This document shows, piece after piece, positions 26,231 to 35,654 of a DNA stretch of 64,000 bases. The notes below the pieces were generated by a model. It saw nothing but the letters and a program-made list of their open reading frames with translations. It was not told the origin of the DNA and did no database searches. Position 1 is the first letter of the stretch, and each line of letters begins with the position of its first letter. This DNA is from Oceanipulchritudo coccoides (GTDB lineage: Bacteria > Verrucomicrobiota > Verrucomicrobiia > Opitutales > Oceanipulchritudinaceae), in assembly GCF_010500615.1 (NCBI RefSeq), contig NZ_JAAGNX010000002.1:238990-302989 (forward strand). The letters are read 5' to 3'. The position numbers and the translations under genes were made by a program.

Positions 26231-27616
26231 TTAGTTTTTGCGGACCAGCCCGTTCACGAAGGCAACGGCCATCCGTTCCATGTTCGCCATGACGCCTTGC
26301 GCGCGACGGTTCAACAGGGCGTGCATGATCAATGAGGGAATGGCCACAATCAGGCCAAATTCAGTTGTCACGAGTGCTTCGGAAATACCACTGGAGAGCT
26401 GCTTGGCATCCCCTGTCCCGAAAATGGTAATCAACTTGAAGGTATTGATCATCCCGGTAACCGTCCCAAGAAGACCCATCAGCGGGGCCGTTGCAGCGGT
26501 TACGGCGATAAAGGGAAGCAACCGTTCAAGCCGGGGCTGGACCTCCAGCATGCGCTCGTACATGACTTCCTCAATCAGCTCCTTGCTTTCCTCGCTGTGC
26601 TCAACGGCATCCACAAGCATTGACTGCGCAGGTCCTTGGACAGCTTTGGCGAGTTTCATCGCCTCATCGCGATTGCCTTCGTTCAGCGCCTTCAAGATGC
26701 CATGCAGGGCTCCTGCACGCGGCATTTTGACGGAGTAAATTTCGTAGACCTTGAAGAGGGCTGTGAGCGTCGCCAAGAGGGCGAAGAACAAAATCGGCCA
26801 GATCCAGATACCCCCTTTTTGAATATGCTCCCAGAGAGTCTCTTCTTGAGCGGCCATGGCCAACGCACTACCCAGGGTTGGGTCGACAGGCAGTTGACCG
26901 CTCCCGGCTGTGATTGTAGCGCTGATTTGATTGTCGAGGTCCGGGCTCAATCCGATGATCGGAGGCAGCAAACCGGCCTTCAGGGCGACTCCGGCCGCAT
27001 CGCTCGAGTCACTCGTATAGTATGTTGTGGGGCCCATCAGGAGGAATTTGCCTTGTTCCACTTCACCATTCGAGACCACCGCCTCGCCCGGAAATATCTG
27101 GCCACCGGAAATACTTTTAAAGCGCTCAATCGAGGTCTGGAGGATGAATATCTGGTCAAGGAGGCGTTTCACCTTGCCCATTTGATCCTCCCCAATGGAG
27201 ACATTTGCCGCTTCCCGGAATTTATCGATTTCATTCGAATACAACTGCTGCTCGGGCAGGGCGATATCGCGCTCAAAGCGCTCCCCAAAATCCGCCACCA
27301 GATTGGCCACGTAATCAAGCTGCTCCTGGCGCTTCTCGACACGCACCTGCAGGGCGTTCAAATCCACTGTGCTGTTGTCCTTGAGGCGCTGTGCGCGCTC
27401 AGCAGCGCGCCGCTTGTCGCGAAGGTCTGCCTTTAGGGCGTTCAGCTCCCTGGCAAGGGGGATCTGCTCATCCTTGATCGATTCCTGCAGATCGGAATAA
27501 CGACTGAGCGCGTCTTCCAGATCGGCCTTAGCCCCCGCTTGGGCTTGGGATAGAGTCGCTCCAAAAACAATAACAGAGGAGAGTAGGAAAGAAATAATAC
27601 TGAATAGGTATTTCAC
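26231..27616 (-). CDS. TtpC-like MotA/TolQ/ExbB protein with periplasmic coiled-coil domain
   Basis: 461 residues in two parts. An N-terminal signal peptide (FSIISFLLSSVIVFGATLS) is followed by a periplasmic region of about 230 residues that begins as a coiled coil (ELNALKADLRDKRRAAERAQ). The C-terminal half is an ExbB channel unit. It has an anchor helix around GIWIWPILFFALLATLTALF, then [20 protein letters not shown] and GISEALVTTEFGLIVAIPSL. This matches TtpC, the extra component required by Vibrio TonB2 systems. The downstream order exbB-exbD-tonB-TPR is also that of the Vibrio type. It lies 40 bp after the DUF3450 gene. Confidence 0.87.
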   Translation of the reverse strand: MKYLFSIISFLLSSVIVFGATLSQAQAGAKADLEDALSRYSDLQESIKDEQIPLARELNALKADLRDKRRAAERAQRLKDNSTVDLNALQVRVEKRQEQLDYVANLVADFGERFERDIALPEQQLYSNEIDKFREAANVSIGEDQMGKVKRLLDQIFILQTSIERFKSISGGQIFPGEAVVSNGEVEQGKFLLMGPTTYYTSDSSDAAGVALKAGLLPPIIGLSPDLDNQISATITAGSGQLPVDPTLGSALAMAAQEETLWEHIQKGGIWIWPILFFALLATLTALFKVYEIYSVKMPRAGALHGILKALNEGNRDEAMKLAKAVQGPAQSMLVDAVEHSEESKELIEEVMYERMLEVQPRLERLLPFIAVTAATAPLMGLLGTVTGMINTFKLITIFGTGDAKQLSSGISEALVTTEFGLIVAIPSLIMHALLNRRAQGVMANMERMAVAFVNGLVRKN

Positions 27617-27656
27617 AAAATGTCCCGGTTTAATGATTAAAGGTAGTGGGGATCCG

Positions 27657-28427
27657 TTAATTTACGGAAACGGGAAGTTCCACATATTTGGCTTGTTGGG
27701 TGCCTCGGTAGATCTCGACGAAATTCCTGGCGGCTGAGACAAGCTCGTCGTCATCCTTCCACTCCCAACCATCGGATCCCATCACACCCACGCCAGCGTG
27801 CTCATTTGCCTGGTCGACGTAATAAGAGGCTCCGAGTCCAAAATAGATGCTCTCGGTCTGGACTGTCCGGCCAGCTTCAAATTCACGAAACCCTTCAACC
27901 ACCGTCACTACCTGGTTGAATTTCTGCACCTGAGTCAAAATTGCCACAATGGGCTGGATGCGTTGACCCACAGACAACTTCGACGCCTTGGGATCCTCGG
28001 GTATGGTTGAAAACAGGGGATTTAACTCCTCTTGGAGCGGTGGTGGCAAAAAGGCCTGCAATCCCTTCATCGCCGTTTCGGCTGCGATCAGGCCTTCCAC
28101 AACCTTGGCTTCAAACTCTTTTACCGCCTTGTCCTGTTCTGTCAGGTCGGCACGGCGTGTCTCAGCAGCGCTGGTGTCCTTCTCCGCGGCCTCGATCAAC
28201 TCCGTTAAGGTCTCAATCTCTTGGGTGTATATAGAGATCAAATTCTCCATTGAGGATTTATTGGCCTCCCACTCCGCCTTGACGTCGCTGATTAAACGCT
28301 CCGTCTCAACCCACTCTTCAAGTGTGTTCACTGTTTCCTCGAGAGGGGACTCCGCCGTTGATGCGGATACCCAGAAAAATGCCCCACTCAACGCCAGAGC
28401 TACTTTTAAAAACCTGTTTACTGCCAT
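27657..28427 (-). CDS. DUF3450-family exported coiled-coil protein
   Basis: 256 residues from ATG 28427; an upstream in-frame start at 28496 would put 23 non-hydrophobic residues before the signal peptide and would lie inside the promoter. A signal peptide (KVALALSGAFFWVSASTAES) precedes a long coiled coil (EWEANKSSMENLISIYTQEI, and on through ETLTELIEAAEKD). A conserved C-terminal domain has QTESIYFGLGASYYVDQANE and AGVGVMGSDGWEW. The DUF3450 assignment is by my recall of this pattern. The family is commonly encoded upstream of ttpC-exbB-exbD-tonB clusters. Its molecular role is unknown; a periplasmic scaffold for the TtpC coiled coil is a guess. Confidence 0.75.
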   Translation of the reverse strand: MAVNRFLKVALALSGAFFWVSASTAESPLEETVNTLEEWVETERLISDVKAEWEANKSSMENLISIYTQEIETLTELIEAAEKDTSAAETRRADLTEQDKAVKEFEAKVVEGLIAAETAMKGLQAFLPPPLQEELNPLFSTIPEDPKASKLSVGQRIQPIVAILTQVQKFNQVVTVVEGFREFEAGRTVQTESIYFGLGASYYVDQANEHAGVGVMGSDGWEWKDDDELVSAARNFVEIYRGTQQAKYVELPVSVN

Positions 28428-28463
28428 GGAATTCCTTTGATTTTCGGTTTGCGAAAGGTGCGA

Positions 28464-28492
28464 AAAATTCCCCCTTCTCCCGACCTTGTCAA
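28464..28492 (-). promoter_or_regulatory. Candidate sigma70 promoter of the TonB2-type operon
   Basis: On the minus strand a perfect -35 box TTGACA (28492-28487) is followed after 17 bp by AATTTT (28469-28464), a weak -10. The DUF3450 ATG at 28427 lies about 30 nt after the expected start site. The rest of the 269-bp divergent gap up to apbE is AT-rich, and I see no clear promoter for apbE or operator palindrome in it. Confidence 0.4.
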
Positions 28493-28696
28493 GCAAGTGT
28501 GAATGTGGGGTTCGCGGGGCAAGAAACCACAGAAAGAAAATCCTTCTTGTGTGTATAAGTAAATCTTGACGAAATTTCCTTTGTGTTTAGACGAGCTAAT
28601 AGACTTTAATTTATCAAATTGTTGAAAAACTTCATCTTGAGGCGATCGCAAGGAGACCCTAAAACGAGCATCGAACCCCTAATAAAACTTTACTGA

Positions 28697-29707
28697 ATGA
28701 AACGTCGTCAATTCATGCTATCGCTTGCAGGATCAGCCGCGTTGGTTGGCTGGGCCGGATGGAAAACCGTATCGGGATCCGGGAAACCGTGGACAAGTGG
28801 ATTGAGCCGCTTAAGCCGAAGCTCATGGGCTCTTGGAACACAAGTTAAGCTGACTGTTTTTCATGGTGACGAAACGGGCGCCAAGGTGGCGCTGGAGGAG
28901 GCATTTGCCGAGTTGGAGCGCGTGGAATCTGTGATGAGCTTGTATCGCTCCGACAGCCAGATCTGCCAACTAAACCGCACCGGGCAACTGGAATCACCAC
29001 ACCCATATCTTGTTGAAGTATTGAAGACCGCCGAGCGGGTTTCAGCCGAGACATCCGGTGCCTTTGATATTACCGTCCAGCCCCTCTACAAATTATATGC
29101 TGAGCATAACGAGCGTGGAATCCGCCCTGGCGATGATGATATCGCCGCTGTTCTGAAACGGGTTGGGTGGAAACGTGTAAAGCTGGGGGATGAGTTTGTC
29201 TCTCTGGAAGGCGAAGAAACAGAAATCACCTTGAACGGAATCGCGCAGGGATTTGCTGCCGATGCGGTGGGAAAAGTTTTGCAGAAGCATGGCATTCAAC
29301 ACGCCCTGATCGACACCGGCGAGGTGAATGCCGTGGGAGGACACGTCGAGCATGACAATTGGAACATCGGGATCAAGCATCCCCGCGAAGAAGGCAGCCT
29401 TCTGGCTCTGGCCCAGCTCAACGGCCGGTGCCTGGCTACCTCGGGGGACTATGAAACCCGCTTTGGTTCCGGTTATGAATTCCATCATTTGCTGGATCCG
29501 CAAACTGGGCGCTCCCCACAGGAATTATCAAGCGTTTCCGTGGTAGCCCCCACTGCGCTGGAGGCCGACGCCCTTTCGACAGCGCTCTTCCTGACCGGAA
29601 TGGACCGCGGGATGCAGCTCATTGAATCCATTCCAGAGGCCGACGCCCTATTTGTTTCAAAGACGGGCAAGGTGGTCAAAACATCCGGATTTCCCATTCA
29701 CAGTTAA
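28697..29707 (+). CDS. apbE: FAD:protein FMN transferase ApbE
   Basis: 336 residues. A twin-arginine-like signal (KRRQFMLSLAGSAALVGWAG) directs export. The family features are ALGTQVKLTVFHGD, EFERVE-like ELERVESVMSLYRSDSQICQ, TSGAFDITVQPLYKLYAEH, LNGIAQGFAADAVGKVLQKH, DTGEVNAVGG and ATSGDYETRF. The metal-ligand tail region is APTALEADALSTALFLTGMD. ApbE attaches FMN to a threonine in the DxxT/S-GAT motif of RnfG and RnfD. Both targets carry that motif here, so ApbE at the head of the cluster is functionally apt. Confidence 0.94.
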   Translation: MKRRQFMLSLAGSAALVGWAGWKTVSGSGKPWTSGLSRLSRSSWALGTQVKLTVFHGDETGAKVALEEAFAELERVESVMSLYRSDSQICQLNRTGQLESPHPYLVEVLKTAERVSAETSGAFDITVQPLYKLYAEHNERGIRPGDDDIAAVLKRVGWKRVKLGDEFVSLEGEETEITLNGIAQGFAADAVGKVLQKHGIQHALIDTGEVNAVGGHVEHDNWNIGIKHPREEGSLLALAQLNGRCLATSGDYETRFGSGYEFHHLLDPQTGRSPQELSSVSVVAPTALEADALSTALFLTGMDRGMQLIESIPEADALFVSKTGKVVKTSGFPIHS

Positions 29708-29736
29708 CCGGTAACATTTTAAGAAAGCCCCCCTAA

Positions 29737-30624
29737 ATGACCGAACTGACCACATACCTCTTGAGTACAGTTATCTTCATGGGGGTTTTGGGGCTTGTTC
29801 TGGCAAGCGTTCTGGCTTTCGCCAACAAGAAGCTGCACGTGCATGAGGATCCCCGGATTGACGAAGTCGAGCAAATGCTCCCCGGGACCAATTGTGGTGC
29901 TTGCGGCAGTCCTGGTTGCCGCGCATTTGCAGAATCCTGCGTATCGGGGAAAGCCAACCCCGGAAGTTGTACCGTTAGCCCGAAGGAGATGACTGAATTC
30001 ATTGGATCCTATCTGGGCGTGGAAGTGGGGAACTCCGAGAAAGTCGTGGCCCGTCTGGCCTGCGCAGGAGGAAACCATGTTGCCAAGATGCGGGCCGAGT
30101 ATGCGGGAATGGGTTCCTGCCGAGCGGCCGTTGCCGCCGGTGGTGGAGGCAAGGCTTGTGCATGGGGCTGCCTGGGGCTCGCTGATTGTGCGGAATCCTG
30201 TGACTTCGATGCCATTCACATGAATCGCTTCGGCCTGCCGATTGTCGACGAAGACAAGTGCGTGGCCTGTAATGACTGTGTTGTGGCCTGCCCTCTCGAT
30301 CTATTTGAGCTCCATCCCGTCAGCCACCGCCTATGGGTCGCCTGTAAAAGCCTTGCCGAAGGCGATGAGGCCCTTGCCGACTGCGAAGTGGCTTGCACGG
30401 GATGTGCCCGGTGCGCCGCGGATGCGCCGGAAGGGCTCATACAGATAAAAAACAATCTGGCCGTTATTGATTACGCCAAAAACAATCTGGCGACCCCGTT
30501 GGCAATCCAGCGCTGCCCGACTGGCGCAATCGTCTGGAATGAAAAAGGCCAGACGCAGAAGGGTTCAGCGGCGAAAAAGATCATCCGCAAGGAACCTCTT
30601 CCAATACAACCCGACCACACCTGA
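29737..30624 (+). CDS. rnfB: Rnf complex subunit RnfB (long, multi-cluster form)
   Basis: 295 residues, against about 190 for the E. coli homologue. An N-terminal membrane helix (STVIFMGVLGLVLASVLAFA) is followed by the Rnf-type cluster domain NCGACGSPGCRAFAESC (Cys53, 56, 61, 68). Ferredoxin-like cysteine groups follow at 141-155 (CAWGCLGLADCAESCD), at 175-185 (CVACNDCVVACP) and at about 216-226 (CEVACTGCARC). RnfB takes electrons from reduced ferredoxin. The next gene in the same direction is not rnfC but a pyruvate:ferredoxin oxidoreductase, which would supply that ferredoxin. Confidence 0.92.
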   Translation: MTELTTYLLSTVIFMGVLGLVLASVLAFANKKLHVHEDPRIDEVEQMLPGTNCGACGSPGCRAFAESCVSGKANPGSCTVSPKEMTEFIGSYLGVEVGNSEKVVARLACAGGNHVAKMRAEYAGMGSCRAAVAAGGGGKACAWGCLGLADCAESCDFDAIHMNRFGLPIVDEDKCVACNDCVVACPLDLFELHPVSHRLWVACKSLAEGDEALADCEVACTGCARCAADAPEGLIQIKNNLAVIDYAKNNLATPLAIQRCPTGAIVWNEKGQTQKGSAAKKIIRKEPLPIQPDHT

Positions 30625-30669
30625 ATTTAGCTCTTTTATACAATATCAACACCAAAAATGTAGTGAATT

Positions 30670-33600
30670 ATGGCTTCTGAAACAAAAAAAGCAAAGTACC
30701 CGGGAATCCCGGTGGCCATGGACGGTAACACCGCTGTCATCATGTGTGAGCGGGAATCAAGCGACGCGGCGGGGGCATACCCGATCACGCCGTCGACCCA
30801 GATGGGTGAATACTGGGCGGAGGAAACCGCCCGGGGCCACATCAATATCTCGGGCCGTCCACTCATCTTTGTGGAACCGGAAGGAGAACACGCTGCAGCC
30901 GGGGTCACCGCCGGGATGTCCATGAGTGGCCTGCGCGCATCCAATTTCTCCTCCGGTCAGGGGATCGCCTACATGCACGAATCCCTGTATGGTGCTGTTG
31001 GTAAGCGCCTTCCCTATATCCTCAACATTGGTTGCCGCGCGATCACCAAGACCACGCTCAATGTGCACGCTGGCCATGACGATTATCACCTGATGGATGA
31101 TACCGGCTTCTTCCAAGTCATGGGTAAAAGTGCCCAGGAGGCAGCCGATTTAAATATCATCTCGCGCAAGATTGCCGAAATCTCCCTCACGCCGGGCGCA
31201 GTCGGCCAGGATGGATTTTTGACGACTCACCTCATTGAGACCCTCACGGTTCCCGAACGGGAACTGATTGAGGAATACCTCGGTCTTCCGGATGACATGA
31301 TCGATACGCCGACGCCGGCCCAGAAGATTCTGTATGGTGAAAAGCGCCGTCGTGTTCCCATCCTCTGGGACGTTGATAACCCGGTTGTTTCAGGCCCGGT
31401 CCAGAATCAGGATGCTTACATGCAGTCCGTAGCGGCGCAAAGGCCTTACTTCTTTGATCACATCAAGGATATCACAGACACCTGCATGGCCGAATTCGGC
31501 GCCTTGACCGGACGGGATTACAAGCGCGTTGCCACCTACAAGTGCGACGATGCTGAATACATCATTGTCGGGATGGGAAGCGTGATTGGGACAGCGGAAG
31601 CGGTTGCCGATTACCTCCGTGAAAAGCGCGGCCTCAAGGTGGGCGTGGTGAACATGACCATGTTCCGGCCATTCCCGGGTGACCTTTTGGGTGGATTGCT
31701 GAAGGGCCGCAAGGGCGTTGCCGTTCTCGAACGGACAGACCAGCCATTGGCGGAGGACTTGCCACTGATCCGCGAAATCCGCGCCACCGTCAGCAAGTGT
31801 ATTGAAAACGGCATGATTGGCAAAGGCGAGGAACTCCCCTACCCGACTTACGCCACATACAAGAAGCCGGGAGACGCACCGGTCCTGTATTCCGGTTGCT
31901 TTGGCATGGGAAGCCGCGACCTGCAGCCCGAAGGGGTTGTTGGGGCAGTCGAAAACATGCTGCCGAAGGGCAAAAAGAAACGCTTCTATTACTTGTCCAT
32001 CGACTTCCTGCACGATAAGCCGTCTTCACCGAAGAACGAGATCTACCAGCAGAAGCTCGAGGAGTATTACCCGAACGTCCGCGAACTGGCCGTCAAGGGC
32101 AGTGAAAACCCGAACCTCCTTCCAGACGGGGCGGTCACAGTGCGGATGCACTCTGTCGGTGGCTGGGGAGCGATCACGACCGGTAAGAACCTGGCCATCA
32201 CGCTCTACGACCTGCTCGGATACGACATCAAGGCCAATCCGAAATACGGTTCCGAGAAAAAGGGCCAGCCGACGACTTACTACCTCTCGGCAGCACCGGA
32301 ACCCATCCGCATCAACTGCGAATACTACTTTGTCGACGCGGTGCTTTCACCGGATCCCAATGTCTTTAGCCACTCAAATCCATTGTTCGGGCTGATCAAG
32401 GGCGGTGTCTTCATCATCCAAAGCGATCTTGAAACTCCGCAAGATGTCTGGGAATCCTTCCCTCCTGAGGCACGTAAGTACATTATTGATAACGACATCA
32501 AGGTTTGTTACCTCGATGCCTTCAAGATTGCCCGCGAGGAAGCCTCTGACGTGGAGCTCCAGTTCCGTATGCAGGGAATTGCGTTCCAGGGTGCCTTTTT
32601 CGCCGGCTCCACCTTGATGGACAAGGCCAACCTGAACGAGGAATCCCTCTTCAAGGCAATCCGCGACCAGGTAACGAAGAAGTTCGGCAGCAAGGGCGCA
32701 CGCGTTGTCGAGGACAACATGCGCGTTGTCCGTCGTGGCTTCGACGAAATCACAGTTATTGATCCGAAGACGGTTGCCGCTCCGAGCGGTGGACAGGTCG
32801 AGAAGAAGACCAACCTCCCCATTATGCTGAAGCGCATGATGCCGAGTGATGACCCGAAGACCGACATCCATCGGTTCTGGGAACAGACCGGTAGCTTCTA
32901 CCTGGGTGGTCGTCCGAACGACAACCTGGCCGATCCGTTCAATGCCATGAGCTTGATCCCCGCGAACACCGGGCTTTACCGCGACATGACGCAGATCCGC
33001 TTCAACCACCCGGTTTGGAATCCTGAAAAATGTACCGCCTGCAGCGACTGTTTCACGATTTGTCCGGACAGCGCCATCCCGGGATTGGCCGTGCCGATTG
33101 CCTCCGCCTTCGAAACGACCATCAAACGCGTCCAGAAGGCCGGCCATGAAGTGAAGCTTCTCCCGAAAGCGGTTCGCACCGTGGAAAAGAAGCTCCGTAC
33201 CTCCGCCAAACCCGGCGACGCTCCGAGCATAGACACGCGTCCGCTGCTTGAAAAGGCCATCAACGAGACGATTGCGGAAGCAAACGGGGATGCCGAAGCC
33301 CTCAAGGAAGAATTCAAATGGTTCCGCGAGGAAATGGGCGATTTCAAGTTTGCCCTGACCAAGCCATACTTCGACCAGCGTGAAAAGAGCCAGGCCGGCA
33401 CAGGCGGGCTCTACGCCATCACCATCAATCCGTACACCTGTAAGGGCTGTATGCTCTGTGTGGATGTCTGTGATGATGACGCGCTCACGGTCATGACGCA
33501 GACAACGGATTCAGTCACCAGCCTCAAAAAGGAATGGGATTACTGGCTGGACCTGCCCACCACCCCACCGGACTTCATCCGGATCGACGACATCGACGAG

Positions 33601-35598
33601 AAGATCGGCGCCCTTGAGACAATGCTCATGGACAAGTCCGTCTACTCATCAATGGCCTGTGGTGACGGTGCCTGTACCGGTTGTGGCGAGAAGACTGTCC
33701 TGCACATCTTCACCAGCACGATTACCGCGCTGATGCAGCGCCGGGTAAAGAAGCACATTGAATACCTTGATGAACTCATCGCGAAGCTTGAGCAGCATCT
33801 GAAAAACAAGCTGGCTGACACGGTTGACATCAGCGACCTGGCCGCCGTCAAGGCTGCTGTCTCGTCGCACAAGGACAAGGACCTGAAGCTCTCCGAGCTC
33901 GCACAGGAACTGGACAAGGGCAAAGCGGGTTCACCGCTTGATCAGGATTGGCTGGCGTGGATCAGTGATCTCCTGGCCAAGCTGAAGGATCTGAAGTGGC
34001 GCTATGTTGAAGGTCCCACGAAGAATGGTCGGGCAAGCCTCGGCTTCCAGAATGCCACCGGATGTTCTTCTGTCTACGGGTCTTCTTATCCGTACAATCC
34101 GTATCCGTTCCCGTGGTCCAATCACCTCTTCCAGGATGCACCTTCCGTCTCCCTCGGTCTTTTTGAAGGCCACATGCGGAAAATGGCTGATGGCTTCAAG
34201 GCCATCCGCCTTGCTGAAGGCGAACTTGAAGGCAAGTCCTACACGGAACAGGAAGCATCCCTCACATTCTTCAACTGGAAGCAATTCACTGATGAGGAAT
34301 ACCTGATGAGCCCGCCGGTTGTCGCCGTGGGCGGTGACGGAGCGATGTTTGACATTGGCTTCCAGAATGTTTCCCGCGCCCTTATGGCGGGTCGTCCATT
34401 GAAGATCTTCGTTCTCGACACGCAGGTTTACTCGAACACGGGTGGACAAGCCTGTACCTCCGGCTTTATCGGCCAGGTCTCCGACATGGCACCGTATGGA
34501 GCCGCATGGAAGGGCAAGGAAGAAAGCCGCAAGGAAATGAGCCTCATCGGTGCGGCGCACCGTACAGCCTTCATTTTCCAGGGGAACGTCTCCAATTACA
34601 CGCACCTGATCGAAGGTTTCATCGACGGCCTGAACACTCGCCGTCCGGCCATGTTCAATATCTACGCGGTCTGTCAACCCGAGCACGGTGTCTCGGACGA
34701 TGCCACGTACATTCGCAGCAAGATGGCCCTTGAATCACGGGCTTACCCGGTCATGCGCTTCGATCCTGATGCGGGCGACTCATGGGAAGACTGCTTCGAT
34801 CTGGAAGGTAACCCGTCCCTGGAAAGCGACTGGCCTGTCTACAACCTTGAATACGAGGATGATGACGGCAACAAGCAGACCATGGAACTACCGATGACCT
34901 TCGCGGACTTTGCGGTTCAGGAAGCGCGCTTCCGGAAGCACTTCCGCAAGGCCCCTCAGGACACATGGAACGAGAACATGGTTCCGATGGCTGAGTTCCT
35001 CGAGCTCGACCAGGAAGAACGCGAAGGGCAGTTCCCATACGTATGGGCAGTGGACAAGAAGAACCGCCTCATGCGGGTCCTTGTTGCTGAAGAAATGGTC
35101 CGTTCCTGTGAAGAACGCCTCGGCTTCTGGCAAACCCTCAAGGGATTGGCCGGACTGACCAAGAAAATCGATCCCGAGCAAATTGCCTCCCAGGTCCGCA
35201 GCGAGACAGCCCAAAAGCTGGCTTCCGGCCTCATGGCAATGCTGGCCGGAAACGGCTCTCCAGCACAGTTGGTGGATATGCCGGTAGCAACCGCAGCAGC
35301 CCCAGCAGCGGAGGGTGCCCCAACAAATGGATCCGCTTCCGGCGGGGCCTTTGAAGCGGCTTGGATTGACCAGTCAGAGTGTACTTCCTGCGATGAGTGT
35401 GTGAACATCAACCCGAAGATCTTCGAGTACGACGGCAACAAGAAGGCCTTCGTCAAGGATGCTCGGGGTGGACCCTTCAAGGATATTGTCCGCGCGGCGG
35501 AAAAGTGCACCGGTCGGTGCATTCATCCCGGCACGCCGGCTGATCCCAGTGAAAAGGGCGTGGATAAACTGATCAAGCGGGCGGAGAAATTCCAGTAA
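30670..35598 (+). CDS. nifJ: Pyruvate:ferredoxin (flavodoxin) oxidoreductase, extended form with C-terminal ferredoxin domain
   Basis: 1642 residues, whereas usual single-chain PFOR is about 1170-1200. It oxidatively decarboxylates pyruvate to acetyl-CoA and reduces ferredoxin. In order: the N-terminal pyrimidine-type domain (AGAYPITPSTQMGEYWAEE; VEPEGEHAAAGVTAGMSMSG), then the gamma domain (SVGGWGAITTGKNLAITLYD). A two-cluster ferredoxin domain follows (CTACSDCFTICP near 787, CKGCMLCVDVC near 923), and then the TPP domain (GDGACTGCGEKTVL near 997, VAVGGDGAMFDIGFQNVSRA near 1220). The two cluster motifs are about 136 residues apart, and the TPP domain holds a helical insertion (~1030-1110). 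After an Ala/Gly-rich linker, residues ~1565-1625 form an extra ferredoxin-like domain (CTSCDECVNINPKIFEYDG, CTGRC). It sits between rnfB and rnfC. Confidence 0.93.
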   Translation: MASETKKAKYPGIPVAMDGNTAVIMCERESSDAAGAYPITPSTQMGEYWAEETARGHINISGRPLIFVEPEGEHAAAGVTAGMSMSGLRASNFSSGQGIAYMHESLYGAVGKRLPYILNIGCRAITKTTLNVHAGHDDYHLMDDTGFFQVMGKSAQEAADLNIISRKIAEISLTPGAVGQDGFLTTHLIETLTVPERELIEEYLGLPDDMIDTPTPAQKILYGEKRRRVPILWDVDNPVVSGPVQNQDAYMQSVAAQRPYFFDHIKDITDTCMAEFGALTGRDYKRVATYKCDDAEYIIVGMGSVIGTAEAVADYLREKRGLKVGVVNMTMFRPFPGDLLGGLLKGRKGVAVLERTDQPLAEDLPLIREIRATVSKCIENGMIGKGEELPYPTYATYKKPGDAPVLYSGCFGMGSRDLQPEGVVGAVENMLPKGKKKRFYYLSIDFLHDKPSSPKNEIYQQKLEEYYPNVRELAVKGSENPNLLPDGAVTVRMHSVGGWGAITTGKNLAITLYDLLGYDIKANPKYGSEKKGQPTTYYLSAAPEPIRINCEYYFVDAVLSPDPNVFSHSNPLFGLIKGGVFIIQSDLETPQDVWESFPPEARKYIIDNDIKVCYLDAFKIAREEASDVELQFRMQGIAFQGAFFAGSTLMDKANLNEESLFKAIRDQVTKKFGSKGARVVEDNMRVVRRGFDEITVIDPKTVAAPSGGQVEKKTNLPIMLKRMMPSDDPKTDIHRFWEQTGSFYLGGRPNDNLADPFNAMSLIPANTGLYRDMTQIRFNHPVWNPEKCTACSDCFTICPDSAIPGLAVPIASAFETTIKRVQKAGHEVKLLPKAVRTVEKKLRTSAKPGDAPSIDTRPLLEKAINETIAEANGDAEALKEEFKWFREEMGDFKFALTKPYFDQREKSQAGTGGLYAITINPYTCKGCMLCVDVCDDDALTVMTQTTDSVTSLKKEWDYWLDLPTTPPDFIRIDDIDEKIGALETMLMDKSVYSSMACGDGACTGCGEKTVLHIFTSTITALMQRRVKKHIEYLDELIAKLEQHLKNKLADTVDISDLAAVKAAVSSHKDKDLKLSELAQELDKGKAGSPLDQDWLAWISDLLAKLKDLKWRYVEGPTKNGRASLGFQNATGCSSVYGSSYPYNPYPFPWSNHLFQDAPSVSLGLFEGHMRKMADGFKAIRLAEGELEGKSYTEQEASLTFFNWKQFTDEEYLMSPPVVAVGGDGAMFDIGFQNVSRALMAGRPLKIFVLDTQVYSNTGGQACTSGFIGQVSDMAPYGAAWKGKEESRKEMSLIGAAHRTAFIFQGNVSNYTHLIEGFIDGLNTRRPAMFNIYAVCQPEHGVSDDATYIRSKMALESRAYPVMRFDPDAGDSWEDCFDLEGNPSLESDWPVYNLEYEDDDGNKQTMELPMTFADFAVQEARFRKHFRKAPQDTWNENMVPMAEFLELDQEEREGQFPYVWAVDKKNRLMRVLVAEEMVRSCEERLGFWQTLKGLAGLTKKIDPEQIASQVRSETAQKLASGLMAMLAGNGSPAQLVDMPVATAAAPAAEGAPTNGSASGGAFEAAWIDQSECTSCDECVNINPKIFEYDGNKKAFVKDARGGPFKDIVRAAEKCTGRCIHPGTPADPSEKGVDKLIKRAEKFQ

Positions 35599-35654
35599 AC
35601 CGGAATTGGATGCTCGAATGAACGTGATTACACACTGTCAGGAAATCCACTGAA

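Noticed and set aside
30757-34686. Several minus-strand open frames of 100-257 codons across the PFOR gene
   Set aside because: They mirror a strongly biased plus-strand gene with complete domains; none has a conserved motif.
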